Assembly (NCBI GenBank): GCA_013200995.1
Contig: CP053688.1
Span: 1 to 64,000 of the forward strand
DNA from: Arthrobacter citreus
GTDB lineage: Bacteria; Bacillota; Bacilli; Bacillales; Bacillaceae_G
Reading direction: 5' to 3'
DNA length: 64,000 nt
Shown: positions 16,480 to 25,117 of the stretch, piece after piece
Numbering within the stretch: the stretch's first letter is position 1
How the letters are laid out: every line of letters starts with the position of its first letter
Program-made: the position numbers and the translations under genes
Notes under the pieces: model-generated
The model's input: only the letters and a program-made list of their open reading frames with translations
What the model was told of the DNA's origin: nothing
The model's database searches: none

Positions 16480-16970
16480 ATTCAAAACCAATGTTTTTTA
16501 TGAACTTTTCTCTATTATTCGGGATCATTTTTCTATTATTTATAGAAATTAAGAATTTTTATAATATTCATTGGTCACAATCAAATATCATAATAGCTAT
16601 ATTTGCTATATTTTTTGTCATGCTAATATTAATTCTTTTTATTAATATTTTGTTCAACTTTGTTTTAGACAGATTTACATCATATAATTTAGATTATAAA
16701 AAAAATCAAGAAAAAGTTTTAAATACTATTTTCTTAGTTAATGAAATATTATTTTTAATAACATATCTTTTATTACTATTTAATAATCAAATATTCTTTA
16801 CCTTACAAGATTATAAATATATTACACCTATTATTTTTTCATTATTATTTTCTGTTCTATTAGGATTAAAAATTAAAGACATAATATATTTCAATGTCGG
16901 GATAATCTCGGTAAATATTTTTCTTATGATTTCCCAGAAACTTTTCGTATTTATAATCAAATCCTTTTAA
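16476..16970 (+). CDS. Four-TM membrane protein of the bacteriocin cluster
   Basis: 164 residues, beginning at ATGA that overlaps the ATPase stop. Four or more hydrophobic helices dominate. In related clusters the gene after the ATPase encodes the membrane partner of the transporter, sometimes combined with an immunity role. No motif allows a firmer assignment. It is the last gene of the operon. Confidence 0.6.
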   Translation: MNSKPMFFMNFSLLFGIIFLLFIEIKNFYNIHWSQSNIIIAIFAIFFVMLILILFINILFNFVLDRFTSYNLDYKKNQEKVLNTIFLVNEILFLITYLLLLFNNQIFFTLQDYKYITPIIFSLLFSVLLGLKIKDIIYFNVGIISVNIFLMISQKLFVFIIKSF

Positions 16971-16998
16971 TTGAATCATTAATATGGTTGTCTAAGAT

Positions 16999-17042
16999 AA
17001 AATTCCCTATACATTTAAATAAATTAAGTTTAGGGAATTTTT
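16999..17042 (+). terminator. Terminator of the bacteriocin operon
   Basis: AAAATTCCCTA (16999-17009) pairs with TAGGGAATTTT (17031-17041) across a 21-base loop, followed by T. Confidence 0.7.
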
Positions 17043-17084
17043 ACACTAGGGATATAAAAATTAATTGATTCATCTTTATATTAA

Positions 17085-17546
17085 TTTTTAATAAGTTTTA
17101 ATGCTTTAACTGTTGACGGGACAGTTTATGATAGAGGCGTTGATACACCTAACTATGTTTTTAATTTCTTGGATTTCGTTCTTTGGTATCAACAAGAAAT
17201 TGAAGGTAAGGAATTTGGAATTAAAGCGAGTGAATTTGAATTTAAATATAGAAATTCAATAGAACACTTTTACCCACAAAATCCTAATCAGGATGAAAAT
17301 CATGCACGACTGGACGAGGAATATCTTAATAACTTTGGCAACCTCTGTATCATGGCACGAAGGAACAATTCTCTCCGTTCAAACCTAATGCCATCAGCAA
17401 AAATCAAAGAATTTAGCTCAACGAGTCAGAGTTTGAAATTTGAGCTAATGGAAAAACTCGCTAAAAATAATGATGATTGGAATGGAAGGGAAATCATTCA
17501 GCATGGGACTGAGATGAAAAAACTGTTATCAGAATTTATTTCTTAG
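17085..17546 (+). pseudogene. C-terminal fragment of a DUF262/DUF1524 HNH protein
   Basis: The frame is open from 17085 and encodes NALTVDGTVYDRG through to a C-terminal DUF1524-type HNH segment: IEHFYPQNP with the His-x-x-Pro motif, then LDEEYLNNFGNLCIMARRNN. A full GmrSD- or DUF262-type protein would be 500 or more residues; only about 150 remain and no proper start exists (TTG 17169 is the first candidate). It is therefore the relic of a modification-dependent or abortive restriction protein, next to the bacteriocin cluster. Confidence 0.65.
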
Positions 17547-17668
17547 GTATACGAGTATATATAACTACATTGTGATGGATAGCTTTACAGATGGATAGTT
17601 AACCAAAATTCTTTACGATTGACTGGCTTTCAACTATTGTTAGCATTCATTTTCACACATAGCTATTC

Positions 17669-17736
17669 AAATAAAGAGGCGTCCCTTAGTCAAAAAACCG
17701 ACCAAAGAGACAGCCTCTTCTTTATCTATGCAATCG
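17669..17736 (-). terminator. Hairpin H2, terminator of the L,D-transpeptidase
   Basis: On the minus strand GAGGCTGTC is followed by an internal GGTC/GACT dyad and GGACGCCTC, then TTTATTT. It overlaps the stop codon of the transpeptidase gene. It is about 85% identical to H1 at 13450-13520. Confidence 0.75.
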
Positions 17737-19078
17737 ATATACCATATGAATGGGCAATTGCCATATTAGAATTTGAAGATTTAGCGATAATAACAGTTGT
17801 ACCAACATTAATTTGTTCAAATAGCCATTGAATATCACTATTATGCATACGAACACAACCTGAACTTACTGAATTGCCAATCGAACTTTCATTACTGTTT
17901 CCGTGAATTCCATAAGCAGCACCAACACTTAATCCCATCCAACGTTTTCCAAGTGGATTTCTAGGATCACCACCAGGAATATTCCCTTTGTACCATGGGC
18001 GGTTCTTAATTTTGTTTACAATTGCAAACTTTCCAGTAGGAGTTGGAGTTGCCGACTTGCCTGTTGCAACATTGAAGATTTTAATAATTTTACCATTATT
18101 ATAGTAAGTTAACTTATTTGTCTGTGAATTGATAATAATCAGCTGACCAGTTGATAATGACGAATTACTTTTCACCGGATTTTGTATTGCTGGTGGTGTG
18201 TAATGTAATACGCGTACAGTAAATGGTTTACTTTGATTATTGCTTTGGTCAATAACGATAACTTTAAGTAATGAATTCGTTGCTTGTTTACCGACTTTAA
18301 CATCGAACTTTCCTGTAGAGTTAACGATACTTTCACAGATTAGTGTTTCATTGTTATAAATTTTTACAGATGTAGAAGGCTCAGATTTTCCATTAACATA
18401 CTGAGATTGATCAGTAACAAGTGAAACAGAAGAAATGATTGGTGCAATCGTATCATTTACATCGATTGTAAAAGGTTTACTTTGAATTCCTTCGCTAACA
18501 CCTATGACTGTTAACTTGGTAAATTCTTTGACTGGTTTTATTACAGAATTGAATTCACCATTTTCGTCTGTTTTCACAGTGCCAATTAATGTAGAATCAT
18601 TATACAATTCTACATGACTATTTGATAAAAATGACCCATTAATGGATGTTGATTGATTTGTAACTGGATCAATATTTGGAGTCGGTAAATCTAAAACGAA
18701 AAACCTAATTTTTTTATCAGAGATTACTAGATTTTTATGATCTAATTTAATTGATTTAAGTTTATATTCACCTTTAGTAAATGAACTTGTAATCTTTATT
18801 TTCCCCGAAAATTGATGCGCTGATGTTTTTGATAAAATAACATTTTTTTGATTCGTACCATTTAAAAATGTTAACGAAACTGTATCAACATTTTTCTTCG
18901 TCGTTAAACTTACATCAATTGTCTGACCATAAGTAGAATGGGAAGTATTTAAATTTAGATCATCTATATAATGAGAGAACTTTTTACTGCTAAAACCTAC
19001 TTTAAAAGTTGTTGCATTTGCTGTTGGTAAGAGAACTAAAAACATTCCCAGAAGTACCCAAATAATCTTATTAGACAT
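17726..19078 (-). CDS. Secreted L,D-transpeptidase with Ig-like domains
   Basis: 450 residues with a signal peptide (IIWVLLGMFLVLLPTANA). The central part holds at least two Ig-like (Big) domains, each containing a TSINGSFL- or YVNGKSEP-type strand. The C-terminal YkuD catalytic domain begins near TGQLIIINSQTNKLTYYNNG and includes TPTPTGKFAI, GIHGNSNESSIGNS and the active-site VSSGCVRMHN. It would form 3-3 cross-links in, or attach proteins to, the outer peptidoglycan. It differs from the usual YkuD layout in having Ig-like rather than LysM modules. The promoter must lie in 19079-19400, where I see no other gene. Confidence 0.88.
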   Translation of the reverse strand: MSNKIIWVLLGMFLVLLPTANATTFKVGFSSKKFSHYIDDLNLNTSHSTYGQTIDVSLTTKKNVDTVSLTFLNGTNQKNVILSKTSAHQFSGKIKITSSFTKGEYKLKSIKLDHKNLVISDKKIRFFVLDLPTPNIDPVTNQSTSINGSFLSNSHVELYNDSTLIGTVKTDENGEFNSVIKPVKEFTKLTVIGVSEGIQSKPFTIDVNDTIAPIISSVSLVTDQSQYVNGKSEPSTSVKIYNNETLICESIVNSTGKFDVKVGKQATNSLLKVIVIDQSNNQSKPFTVRVLHYTPPAIQNPVKSNSSLSTGQLIIINSQTNKLTYYNNGKIIKIFNVATGKSATPTPTGKFAIVNKIKNRPWYKGNIPGGDPRNPLGKRWMGLSVGAAYGIHGNSNESSIGNSVSSGCVRMHNSDIQWLFEQINVGTTVIIAKSSNSNMAIAHSYGISIA

Positions 19079-19401
19079 GGTTTCTCTCCTTATTAACGTA
19101 TATATTTACAGGTTATTAAATTTGTGAACTCCAACTTTCTTTTTCCTCATATCACTCTCCTGAAATCTTATATTTGTATCGTACTTTTTAATTGTCTCTA
19201 TTTATGTCATTGGATGTTTCTAACTTGTAAACAATTTATTTTTTTGTAGCAAAAAAACTTTATGTAAAATACGAGTTTTAAAATAATAAATAAAAAAAGG
19301 GAGATTTGATAATTAAGTATAAAGTTAAATGCTTAAGAAATTCTAAAGAACTTGGTAATTTGCTGGGGCTTTTATTAGAATCCATTGCAAAGTAATAGAA
19401 A

Positions 19402-19513
19402 GAGTGTGAAACTAATAATGTAAAATTATTCACAGAAATGACAAGGAGAATTAGTAAAATTTACCTTTTGAAGTGTTAAGATAATGTTGTGAATGTCTAC
19501 TAAAAAATCCACG
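19402..19513 (+). repeat. Second copy of the bacteriocin-type control region (R5)
   Basis: About 100 bases closely similar to 13705-13801: TTCACA-GAAATGACA, TTAGTAAAATTTACC (19451-19465), GTTAAGATAAT and CTACTAAAAAATCC in the same order. No intact gene follows; the next sequence is the remnant of a GH65 gene. It appears to be an orphaned promoter copy. Confidence 0.7.
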
Positions 19514-19544
19514 AGATTATAAATATGTTCAATATCATCGATAA

Positions 19545-19832
19545 CAAAAGATTCACGCAGCATCACTAGGTGGAATCTGGCAATGTGTAGTGAATGGATT
19601 TGGGGGAGTCCGTATGTTGAATGAGGAGTTAAGAATTTCACCGAGAATTCCGGTTGATTGGGAAAGTTTGGAGTTTTCGTTTAAGTGGCATGGGGATGAG
19701 TTGAAGGTAGTTGCTACTCATGAGGAAGTGTGGATTGAGAAGGTTAGTTCTGTTAATGAGTTTATTAGGTTGAGTGTTTTTGATGAGGAGTATGTTTTGA
19801 GGAGTCGGATTTGTGTGAAGGTTTATCATTAA
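19545..19832 (+). pseudogene. 3' remnant of a GH65 family phosphorylase
   Basis: From 19545 the frame reads KIHAASLGGIWQCVVNGFGG followed by VRMLNEELRISPRIP, the conserved end of glycoside hydrolase family 65 (maltose or kojibiose phosphorylase type). The region normally upstream, about 680 residues with the catalytic Glu, is absent; a TAA at 19542 precedes the homology. A short ORF from 19590 (80 residues) is only the C-terminal cap. No sugar genes are nearby. Confidence 0.75.
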
Positions 19833-20117
19833 GTAAATATAAAATTAATTGAGATCTGATCAAACAAAAAATATTAATTATTTTTGTGGGGTTAGTTCTC
19901 TTTTTTTTAATTATGATATCAATTACGACTATTTTTCAAATGAATTTTGGTCGAGTTTCATAGAAATTTCACAATTACTTATATAGATTCCTTTCTAAAA
20001 AATTAGGTTATACTATCTTATTAAGATATAATTAGATTAAATAGTCTAATTTATAAATAATTAGTTCGTTTAATCTTATTTAATATTAATGCTTAATTTG
20101 AAAAGGATGGAATTTTT

Positions 20118-20885
20118 ATGAGGACTCCTGTGTCTATATTTATTATGGATGTTAGTAATTCATCTTATGATGAGGTATTTGGTCAAGAATTATCTATGTA
20201 TTTAAAAGAAATAGTTGAAATGATTAACGAATGGACAGACGGGGTTGTAAAAACAATCGTAAAGCACCGTATGGGAGATGAAATATTATTAGTTAGTAAT
20301 CACTATTCTAGTGCATATGTACTTGCATTCTATATAAGTCGAATTTGGAAATATAAAGATAATCAACCGTATTTTGGTTTAACTTTGGGAGATATAAATT
20401 TGGAATTAGATGAAATTGATATAGAAACATGGATTCATCCTTTATTAAAAAAGGCACGTTTAGCAAATGAGAGTTTAAAAAGAACCTCAAATCGACCTAA
20501 GTTTAGTTTTAAATTAACCGATTTAAATAATGAGGACGATCTATTTGAGTTTGAAAAGATGTTTAACTTGTTATTAACATTACAAAATACATTAATTGAA
20601 AATCAAACTGATCTACAGGAGATTATTTGTTCATTGTACTTAATATTTATGAAGCAAAAGAAAATTGCTTCAATTTTAGATAAAACGCCTGCAACGATTT
20701 CCAGCCACTTTAGAAAAGGGAATAGTGGAGAAATATTGAATACATTTGACGAAATTCAATTAGTACTTAATTCGATACAAAAACGAAAAAATCCTAAAGA
20801 AACGCAAGATCTAAAAGCTATTAGCAATGATTTAAATATAAAAATTAAAAGTTTAATAAGTGAGAACATTGTTGAATTATTGTAA
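20118..20885 (+). CDS. SatD-like protein with C-terminal helix-turn-helix
   Basis: 255 residues with AAAGGATGG upstream. The N-terminal 130 residues look like a nucleotidyl-cyclase-like or SatD-type alpha/beta domain (FIMDVSNSS, HRMGDEILLVS, YFGLTLGDI). The C-terminal part has a predicted helix-turn-helix (QKKIASILDKTPATISSHFR). SatD-like proteins often sit beside a DUF3307 membrane protein, as here (31-base gap), and probably regulate or signal with it. No biochemical activity is known to me. Confidence 0.65.
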   Translation: MRTPVSIFIMDVSNSSYDEVFGQELSMYLKEIVEMINEWTDGVVKTIVKHRMGDEILLVSNHYSSAYVLAFYISRIWKYKDNQPYFGLTLGDINLELDEIDIETWIHPLLKKARLANESLKRTSNRPKFSFKLTDLNNEDDLFEFEKMFNLLLTLQNTLIENQTDLQEIICSLYLIFMKQKKIASILDKTPATISSHFRKGNSGEILNTFDEIQLVLNSIQKRKNPKETQDLKAISNDLNIKIKSLISENIVELL

Positions 20886-20916
20886 TTTGGTTTACCTTTA
20901 GAAAGGATAATGAAAT

Positions 20917-21801
20917 ATGATTTTTTTAAGTTTAGTTCTATCACATTTACTAGCTGATTTTTACTTTCAAACGGATAAAATGGTTCGGAATAAGAATAAA
21001 TATTTAAACCTTCATGTAATGCATCACTTTATATTAACGCTAATCACACTCGGTTTAATATGGTCATTACAATATAAGTTTTCGAATTTCGCAATGCTAT
21101 TTTTACTTCCAGTTATTTCAATAGTAGTACTGCATTATTTAATAGACTACATAAAGATTAAACTCTTAGATTTAGGAAAGAGTCGAAAATATTTTGAACA
21201 TTTTAATAGTGATTTGTATTTTTTTATTATCGATCAAATATTGCACTTTTTAACAATTATCGTTATTTGTAAACTATATTTTGATATGAAATTTAGTTTC
21301 TTTATTAATAGAGTAATAGAGATATTTACAAATAATGGGTATCAATTAAATCAAATTAATACGTTAATAACGCTTGTCATTATTTTGATTTTAACGACAA
21401 GTGTTAGTGGTCATATTATAAAATTTCTTTTAGGAAGTATGCCAAATCAATTATCGACTTTTGAGGGGAAGTATTTATTTAAAAATGAGAGGAAAGAAGA
21501 TGTCGCACAAGAAAGTCCGATTTTCTCAAAAAGCTTAGTTGAAGAATATAACTATATGATTATTAAAAACCATGATTTAACAAGAGGAAAGGTCATTGGT
21601 TATATTGAAAGGATTTTAGTAGTTTTATTAACTTATAATGATGCATTCCCAGCGATTGCATTTATCGTAACAGCGAAATCTATTGCAAGATTTAAGCAAA
21701 TGGATGATCGAGATTGGGCAGAATATTTTTTACTTGGGACGTTAACATCAATGCTATTTGGAATCGCTTTTGGATTTATTTTAAAAGGTGTAATTAAATA
21801 A
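20917..21801 (+). CDS. DUF3307 membrane protein
   Basis: 294 residues starting at an ATG with AGAAAGGATAATG upstream. The N-terminus has the DUF3307 hallmark LVLSHLLADFYFQTDKMVRNK with a following HVMHHF, then five to six transmembrane helices and a cytoplasmic stretch around residues 180-225. It is the operon partner of the SatD-like gene. The His/Asp-containing membrane motif suggests an enzyme or metal site, but the function is unknown. Confidence 0.75.
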   Translation: MIFLSLVLSHLLADFYFQTDKMVRNKNKYLNLHVMHHFILTLITLGLIWSLQYKFSNFAMLFLLPVISIVVLHYLIDYIKIKLLDLGKSRKYFEHFNSDLYFFIIDQILHFLTIIVICKLYFDMKFSFFINRVIEIFTNNGYQLNQINTLITLVIILILTTSVSGHIIKFLLGSMPNQLSTFEGKYLFKNERKEDVAQESPIFSKSLVEEYNYMIIKNHDLTRGKVIGYIERILVVLLTYNDAFPAIAFIVTAKSIARFKQMDDRDWAEYFLLGTLTSMLFGIAFGFILKGVIK

Positions 21802-21820
21802 ACAAAAAGTAGGCCGTAAT

Positions 21821-21865
21821 AATACCCCATTAATGTAGTGTTACTTACATTGATGGGGTATTTAT
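21821..21865. terminator. Bidirectional terminator
   Basis: AATACCCCATTAATGTA (21821-21837) pairs with TACATTGATGGGGTATT (21846-21862). It serves the DUF3307 gene and the convergent permease. Confidence 0.85.
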
Positions 21866-21874
21866 ATTTTTAAG

Positions 21875-23257
21875 TTAAATCAAGAAAATCGCAACAACAG
21901 TAGTAACAACTAACCCAATCAAAACAGGAAACAAATTCCGTCTAGCCAACTCAAACGGACTAACATTACAAATAGCCGCCGCAGGAATCAGCGCCCAAGG
22001 AATTAGTGTTCCTCCACCAACCCAAATCGCAGCAATTTGCCCCATAGCAGTCAAAGTCGCAACACCATGACCAATCGCCGTAGCAAATAGTGAAGCAACT
22101 GAACCAGCAAGCGAAATTCCAGAGAATCCAGACCCATCTAATCCAGTAATTGCACCAACTGTAGTTAATGTCACACCTGCAACTCCAGGGTTTACTGGCA
22201 CTGCGTGAGCTAAAGCAAAGCCTAAGTCATTTACAATTCCATTTGATCCTTTTGGTAGGTAGTCCCCAATAATTGCCGTAAATCCACTATCCCCAAGATA
22301 GAAGAAAGCTGCAATTGGAATAACTGGACCAAATACTTTAAACCCAAACTTGAAGCCATGAATTAAATAATTGGTTACTTCTTCAAATCCTTTATTCTTA
22401 TGTCCGAACATGGATAGTATTGAAAGAATTATTAGTGATGTACCACCGATTAAAGCAGTTGCGTCTCCGCCTTGTAAATTGAAGTGAACCATTGCCCAAA
22501 TATCGACTGCAAATAAAATGAAAACAAGAGCTGCCATCCATTTTTGCTGAGTGGATGTTAGGAGATAATCCTCTGCTTTAGTTTCTTCCTCAGGTAGTTC
22601 TACTGTTAAAAGTCCTCTTTTCATATCTCGTTTTAAGAAGTAAAAAGCAACTACTGTAGTCACGACCCCCATTACGATCACAAGTGGAATACTTGCATGT
22701 ATAACATCCGAAACCGGTATGCCAGCTGCGTCAGCTGTTAGTTTCGGAGCACCTTGGATGACGTAATCACTTGAAAGAGCGATCCCATGACCAAATAAAT
22801 TCATAGCCATCGCAACACCTAAAGCTGGTAACCCAACTCTTAAAGCAACTGGAAGTAAAACCGCACCAATTAAAGCTACTGCAGGAGAAGGCCAGAAAAA
22901 CCAAGATACGACCATCATAACAATCCCGATAGTCCAATAAGATAGAGTGGCGTTTCGCATCACCTTTGTGAAAGGACTAATGAGTGCCTGATGCACCCCG
23001 CTATCAGTTAAGGCTTTACTCATCGAAACGATAATCGAGATGACTAAAATCGTGGAAAGTAATTGAGTAATGGCGTATATAAAACTTGAAAATAAGATAC
23101 TAACTGAACTAGTAAGTGACTCAGTTGCTACCAGGCCAAGAAGGAAAATTCCAACTAGGCAGACGAGGCTTGTGTCACGTCTAAGAATTAAAAATAAAAT
23201 AATTAAACCTATAAATGCTACATAAAGCCAATGTATGGCTGTTAAATCAACATGCAT
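21875..23257 (-). CDS. Permease of the ion-transporter type, substrate unknown
   Basis: 460 residues with about twelve hydrophobic helices and conserved-looking loops (WPSPAVALIGAVLLPVALRV, SSDYVIQGAPKLTADAAG, LTTVGAITGLDGSG). The topology and the small-residue-rich, pseudo-duplicated re-entrant loops suggest the IT superfamily (GntP/CitM/NhaC-like carriers), probably for an organic acid. The ATG is preceded by AAAGGGGGC on the minus strand. It is divergent from a Nudix gene and has no catabolic partner nearby. Confidence 0.65.
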   Translation of the reverse strand: MHVDLTAIHWLYVAFIGLIILFLILRRDTSLVCLVGIFLLGLVATESLTSSVSILFSSFIYAITQLLSTILVISIIVSMSKALTDSGVHQALISPFTKVMRNATLSYWTIGIVMMVVSWFFWPSPAVALIGAVLLPVALRVGLPALGVAMAMNLFGHGIALSSDYVIQGAPKLTADAAGIPVSDVIHASIPLVIVMGVVTTVVAFYFLKRDMKRGLLTVELPEEETKAEDYLLTSTQQKWMAALVFILFAVDIWAMVHFNLQGGDATALIGGTSLIILSILSMFGHKNKGFEEVTNYLIHGFKFGFKVFGPVIPIAAFFYLGDSGFTAIIGDYLPKGSNGIVNDLGFALAHAVPVNPGVAGVTLTTVGAITGLDGSGFSGISLAGSVASLFATAIGHGVATLTAMGQIAAIWVGGGTLIPWALIPAAAICNVSPFELARRNLFPVLIGLVVTTVVAIFLI

Positions 23258-23465
23258 GATAATAGCCCCCTTTCGTTACATATATTGGATAACAATATAT
23301 GCATTCGCCTAGTAGGGGGTGAGGAATCGGAATACTTTTAATTGCATTCTAATAAAGGTTTACTAACTTTTATTACTTTATTGCTAGACCAGTTGATGAA
23401 TGTAAGTTGCAAACAATATATAATCAACTTAAGATACATATTCGAAAAAAAGGAAATGACTAAAA

Positions 23466-23855
23466 TTGAAAAAACAAGTTAAAGTAGTAGGAGCCGTAAT
23501 CAGAAACAATGAAAATCAAATACTATGTGCCTTACGTTCACCAGAAATGAGCCAACCAAATAGTTGGGAATTTCCAGGTGGGAAAATTGAGGATGGCGAG
23601 AAACCAGAAGAAGCTTTAGTACGAGAAATACAAGAAGAATTAGGTTGTGAAATTATAGTTTCTGAATTGATTGAAGATGTAATCCATGTGTATCCTAATA
23701 TAATGGTAAATTTAATTACGTATGAAGCGAAAATAAAAAGGGGTATTCCTATAGCTAATGAGCATGCAAAAATAGAATGGAAAGAGATTTCTGAATTAAA
23801 AGAACTTGAGTGGGCGCAAGCGGATCTTCCGACTGTTGAAAAACTTCTACTATAA
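23466..23855 (+). CDS. Nudix hydrolase, MutT-like
   Basis: 129 residues starting at TTG with AAAGGAAATG upstream. The Nudix box is complete: GGKIEDGEKPEEALVREI followed by QEELGCE (G-x5-E-x7-R-E-U-x-E-E-x-G). The layout matches (deoxy)nucleoside triphosphate pyrophosphohydrolases that clean 8-oxo-dGTP or similar nucleotides. It is a paralogue, roughly three quarters identical, of the Nudix gene at 35732, but this copy stands alone with no helicase next to it. Confidence 0.88.
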   Translation: MKKQVKVVGAVIRNNENQILCALRSPEMSQPNSWEFPGGKIEDGEKPEEALVREIQEELGCEIIVSELIEDVIHVYPNIMVNLITYEAKIKRGIPIANEHAKIEWKEISELKELEWAQADLPTVEKLLL

Positions 23856-24063
23856 ACTTAATTTCCGTGCCGCTTTTATAGATTAATGAAGATAAAATAA
23901 GTGACTTATATTTCCTTTGATTTTTTATTTTAGCTAATTCAGAGTATAATACGTAATATTAAACACAATATTGTCATATTAACTCTATTTTTTGGAATAT
24001 TTTTCATGTTATTCTAAAATATAGGAGAATGAGTTTTTAATTAAAATCAAAGGATAAACTATT

Positions 24064-24801
24064 ATGAAAAAATATATATTTCTGGCTTTAATCGTTATTC
24101 TAATTGGAAGTGGCTATTTATTTACGAAAAGCAGTATATTCAAAAATCACACTAATAATATTAGTGATCTGCTTACTTTAGAAAAAGAGAATGATTACTT
24201 AAATTCAAAAATGGGAAATGAAACAGCTTTAAATTCGAAAAATATTGAATTGGGCGTAGAAAATAAAGAGTTAAAAAGTCTTAAAGAAAGACTGAATAAA
24301 GAGAATCTAAAATACAATACTGCAGTTGCAGTCGTTACACAGAGAGATAATGAAAGCTGGAATAGCTTTATTTATATTAATAAGGGTTCTGACGATGGCG
24401 TAAAAATAAATACAAATGTAATTACCTCTCAAGGGCTAGTAGGCAAAGTAATCGAAGTGTCTAAAAATAGTTCGAAAGTGGATTTATTAAGTGCGGCAAA
24501 TTATACATCTTATATATCCGTTCAACCTAAAGGTAATAATAAATTACAAGGGCTAATCAAAGGTGCAGATGAGAAAACTGGGTATTTAAAAATGACTCTT
24601 TTCAATGTAAATGATAAATTGAAAAATGGAAAAATCATTGTTACCTCGGGTCTTGGTGGAATTTATTTACCAGATATTGAAATAGGTAAAGTAAAAGATG
24701 TTAAAATCGATAATTTAGGTCTAAATCAAACAGCATATATTGAGCCTTTATACAATTTAAACAATATCGAGTACGTTATTTTATTGTTAAGTAAAAAATA
24801 A
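24064..24801 (+). CDS. MreC-like protein, stand-alone paralogue
   Basis: 245 residues: a short cytoplasmic end, one TM helix (IFLALIVILIGSGYLF), a coiled coil (residues about 38-82) and a C-terminal double beta-barrel with the MreC signature FIYINKGSDDGVKINTNVIT followed by GLVGKVIEVS. MreC organises the elongasome outside the membrane together with MreB and MreD. The protein is somewhat shorter than a typical MreC, and no mreB or mreD lies next to it, so it is probably an accessory paralogue. No clear ribosome site; the ATG at 24064 is the first in frame. Confidence 0.8.
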   Translation: MKKYIFLALIVILIGSGYLFTKSSIFKNHTNNISDLLTLEKENDYLNSKMGNETALNSKNIELGVENKELKSLKERLNKENLKYNTAVAVVTQRDNESWNSFIYINKGSDDGVKINTNVITSQGLVGKVIEVSKNSSKVDLLSAANYTSYISVQPKGNNKLQGLIKGADEKTGYLKMTLFNVNDKLKNGKIIVTSGLGGIYLPDIEIGKVKDVKIDNLGLNQTAYIEPLYNLNNIEYVILLLSKK

Positions 24802-24806
24802 AAATT

Positions 24807-24838
24807 AGAGAACAAATGTATGGTTGTTCTCTTTTTTA
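24807..24838 (+). terminator. Terminator after the mreC-like gene
   Basis: AGAGAACAA (24807-24815) pairs with TTGTTCTCT (24824-24832), followed by T6. Confidence 0.85.
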
Positions 24839-24876
24839 GCACGCTTTTAGTACATATATAAGTAGGTGTTTGATGG

Positions 24877-25040
24877 ATGTTACAATTCAAAGACAGGATT
24901 CAAAAATACGAATATAAGCTAAGCGATACGGATGATCAAATTGTTGAATTTATTCTTATTCGTTGGATAAGGAGATTAGTACAGAAAACTTGATGATGAC
25001 AAGTAATCAATTGTGTCGGTTAATTCGATTTGCTAAGTAA
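24877..25040 (+). pseudogene. Remnant of an RpiR-type regulator N-terminus
   Basis: The ATG at 24877 opens a frame reading MLQFKDRIQKYEYKLSDTDD and onward to VEFILIR; the helix-turn-helix half then continues in another frame from 24975 (ISTENLMMTSNQLCRLIRFA) to TAA at 25038. The spacing and sequence pattern fit the HTH_6 domain of MurR/RpiR sugar-phosphate regulators. A frameshift and stop leave no functional product, and the sugar-binding SIS domain is missing. Confidence 0.5.
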
Positions 25041-25060
25041 AGGCATCAAAGTGTTACAAT

Positions 25061-25116
25061 AAAAAAGGGTTACTCCATAAGTTAAGCATGCTTGCTTATG
25101 GGTAACCCTTTTTTAT
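25061..25116. terminator. Strong bidirectional terminator
   Basis: AAAAAAGGGTTAC and CCATAAG pair with CTTATGG and GTAACCCTTTTTT. It sits between the RpiR remnant and the convergent histidine kinase gene. Confidence 0.85.
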
Positions 25117-25117
25117 A

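Noticed and set aside
13450..17736. Repeats H1 and H2 as a CRISPR or attachment-site pair
   Set aside because: Only two copies, imperfect, and both behave as terminators; no integrase gene is nearby.
17619..17831. Plus-strand ORF of 70 residues at the end of the transpeptidase
   Set aside because: Overlaps hairpin H2 and the antisense of YkuD coding sequence.
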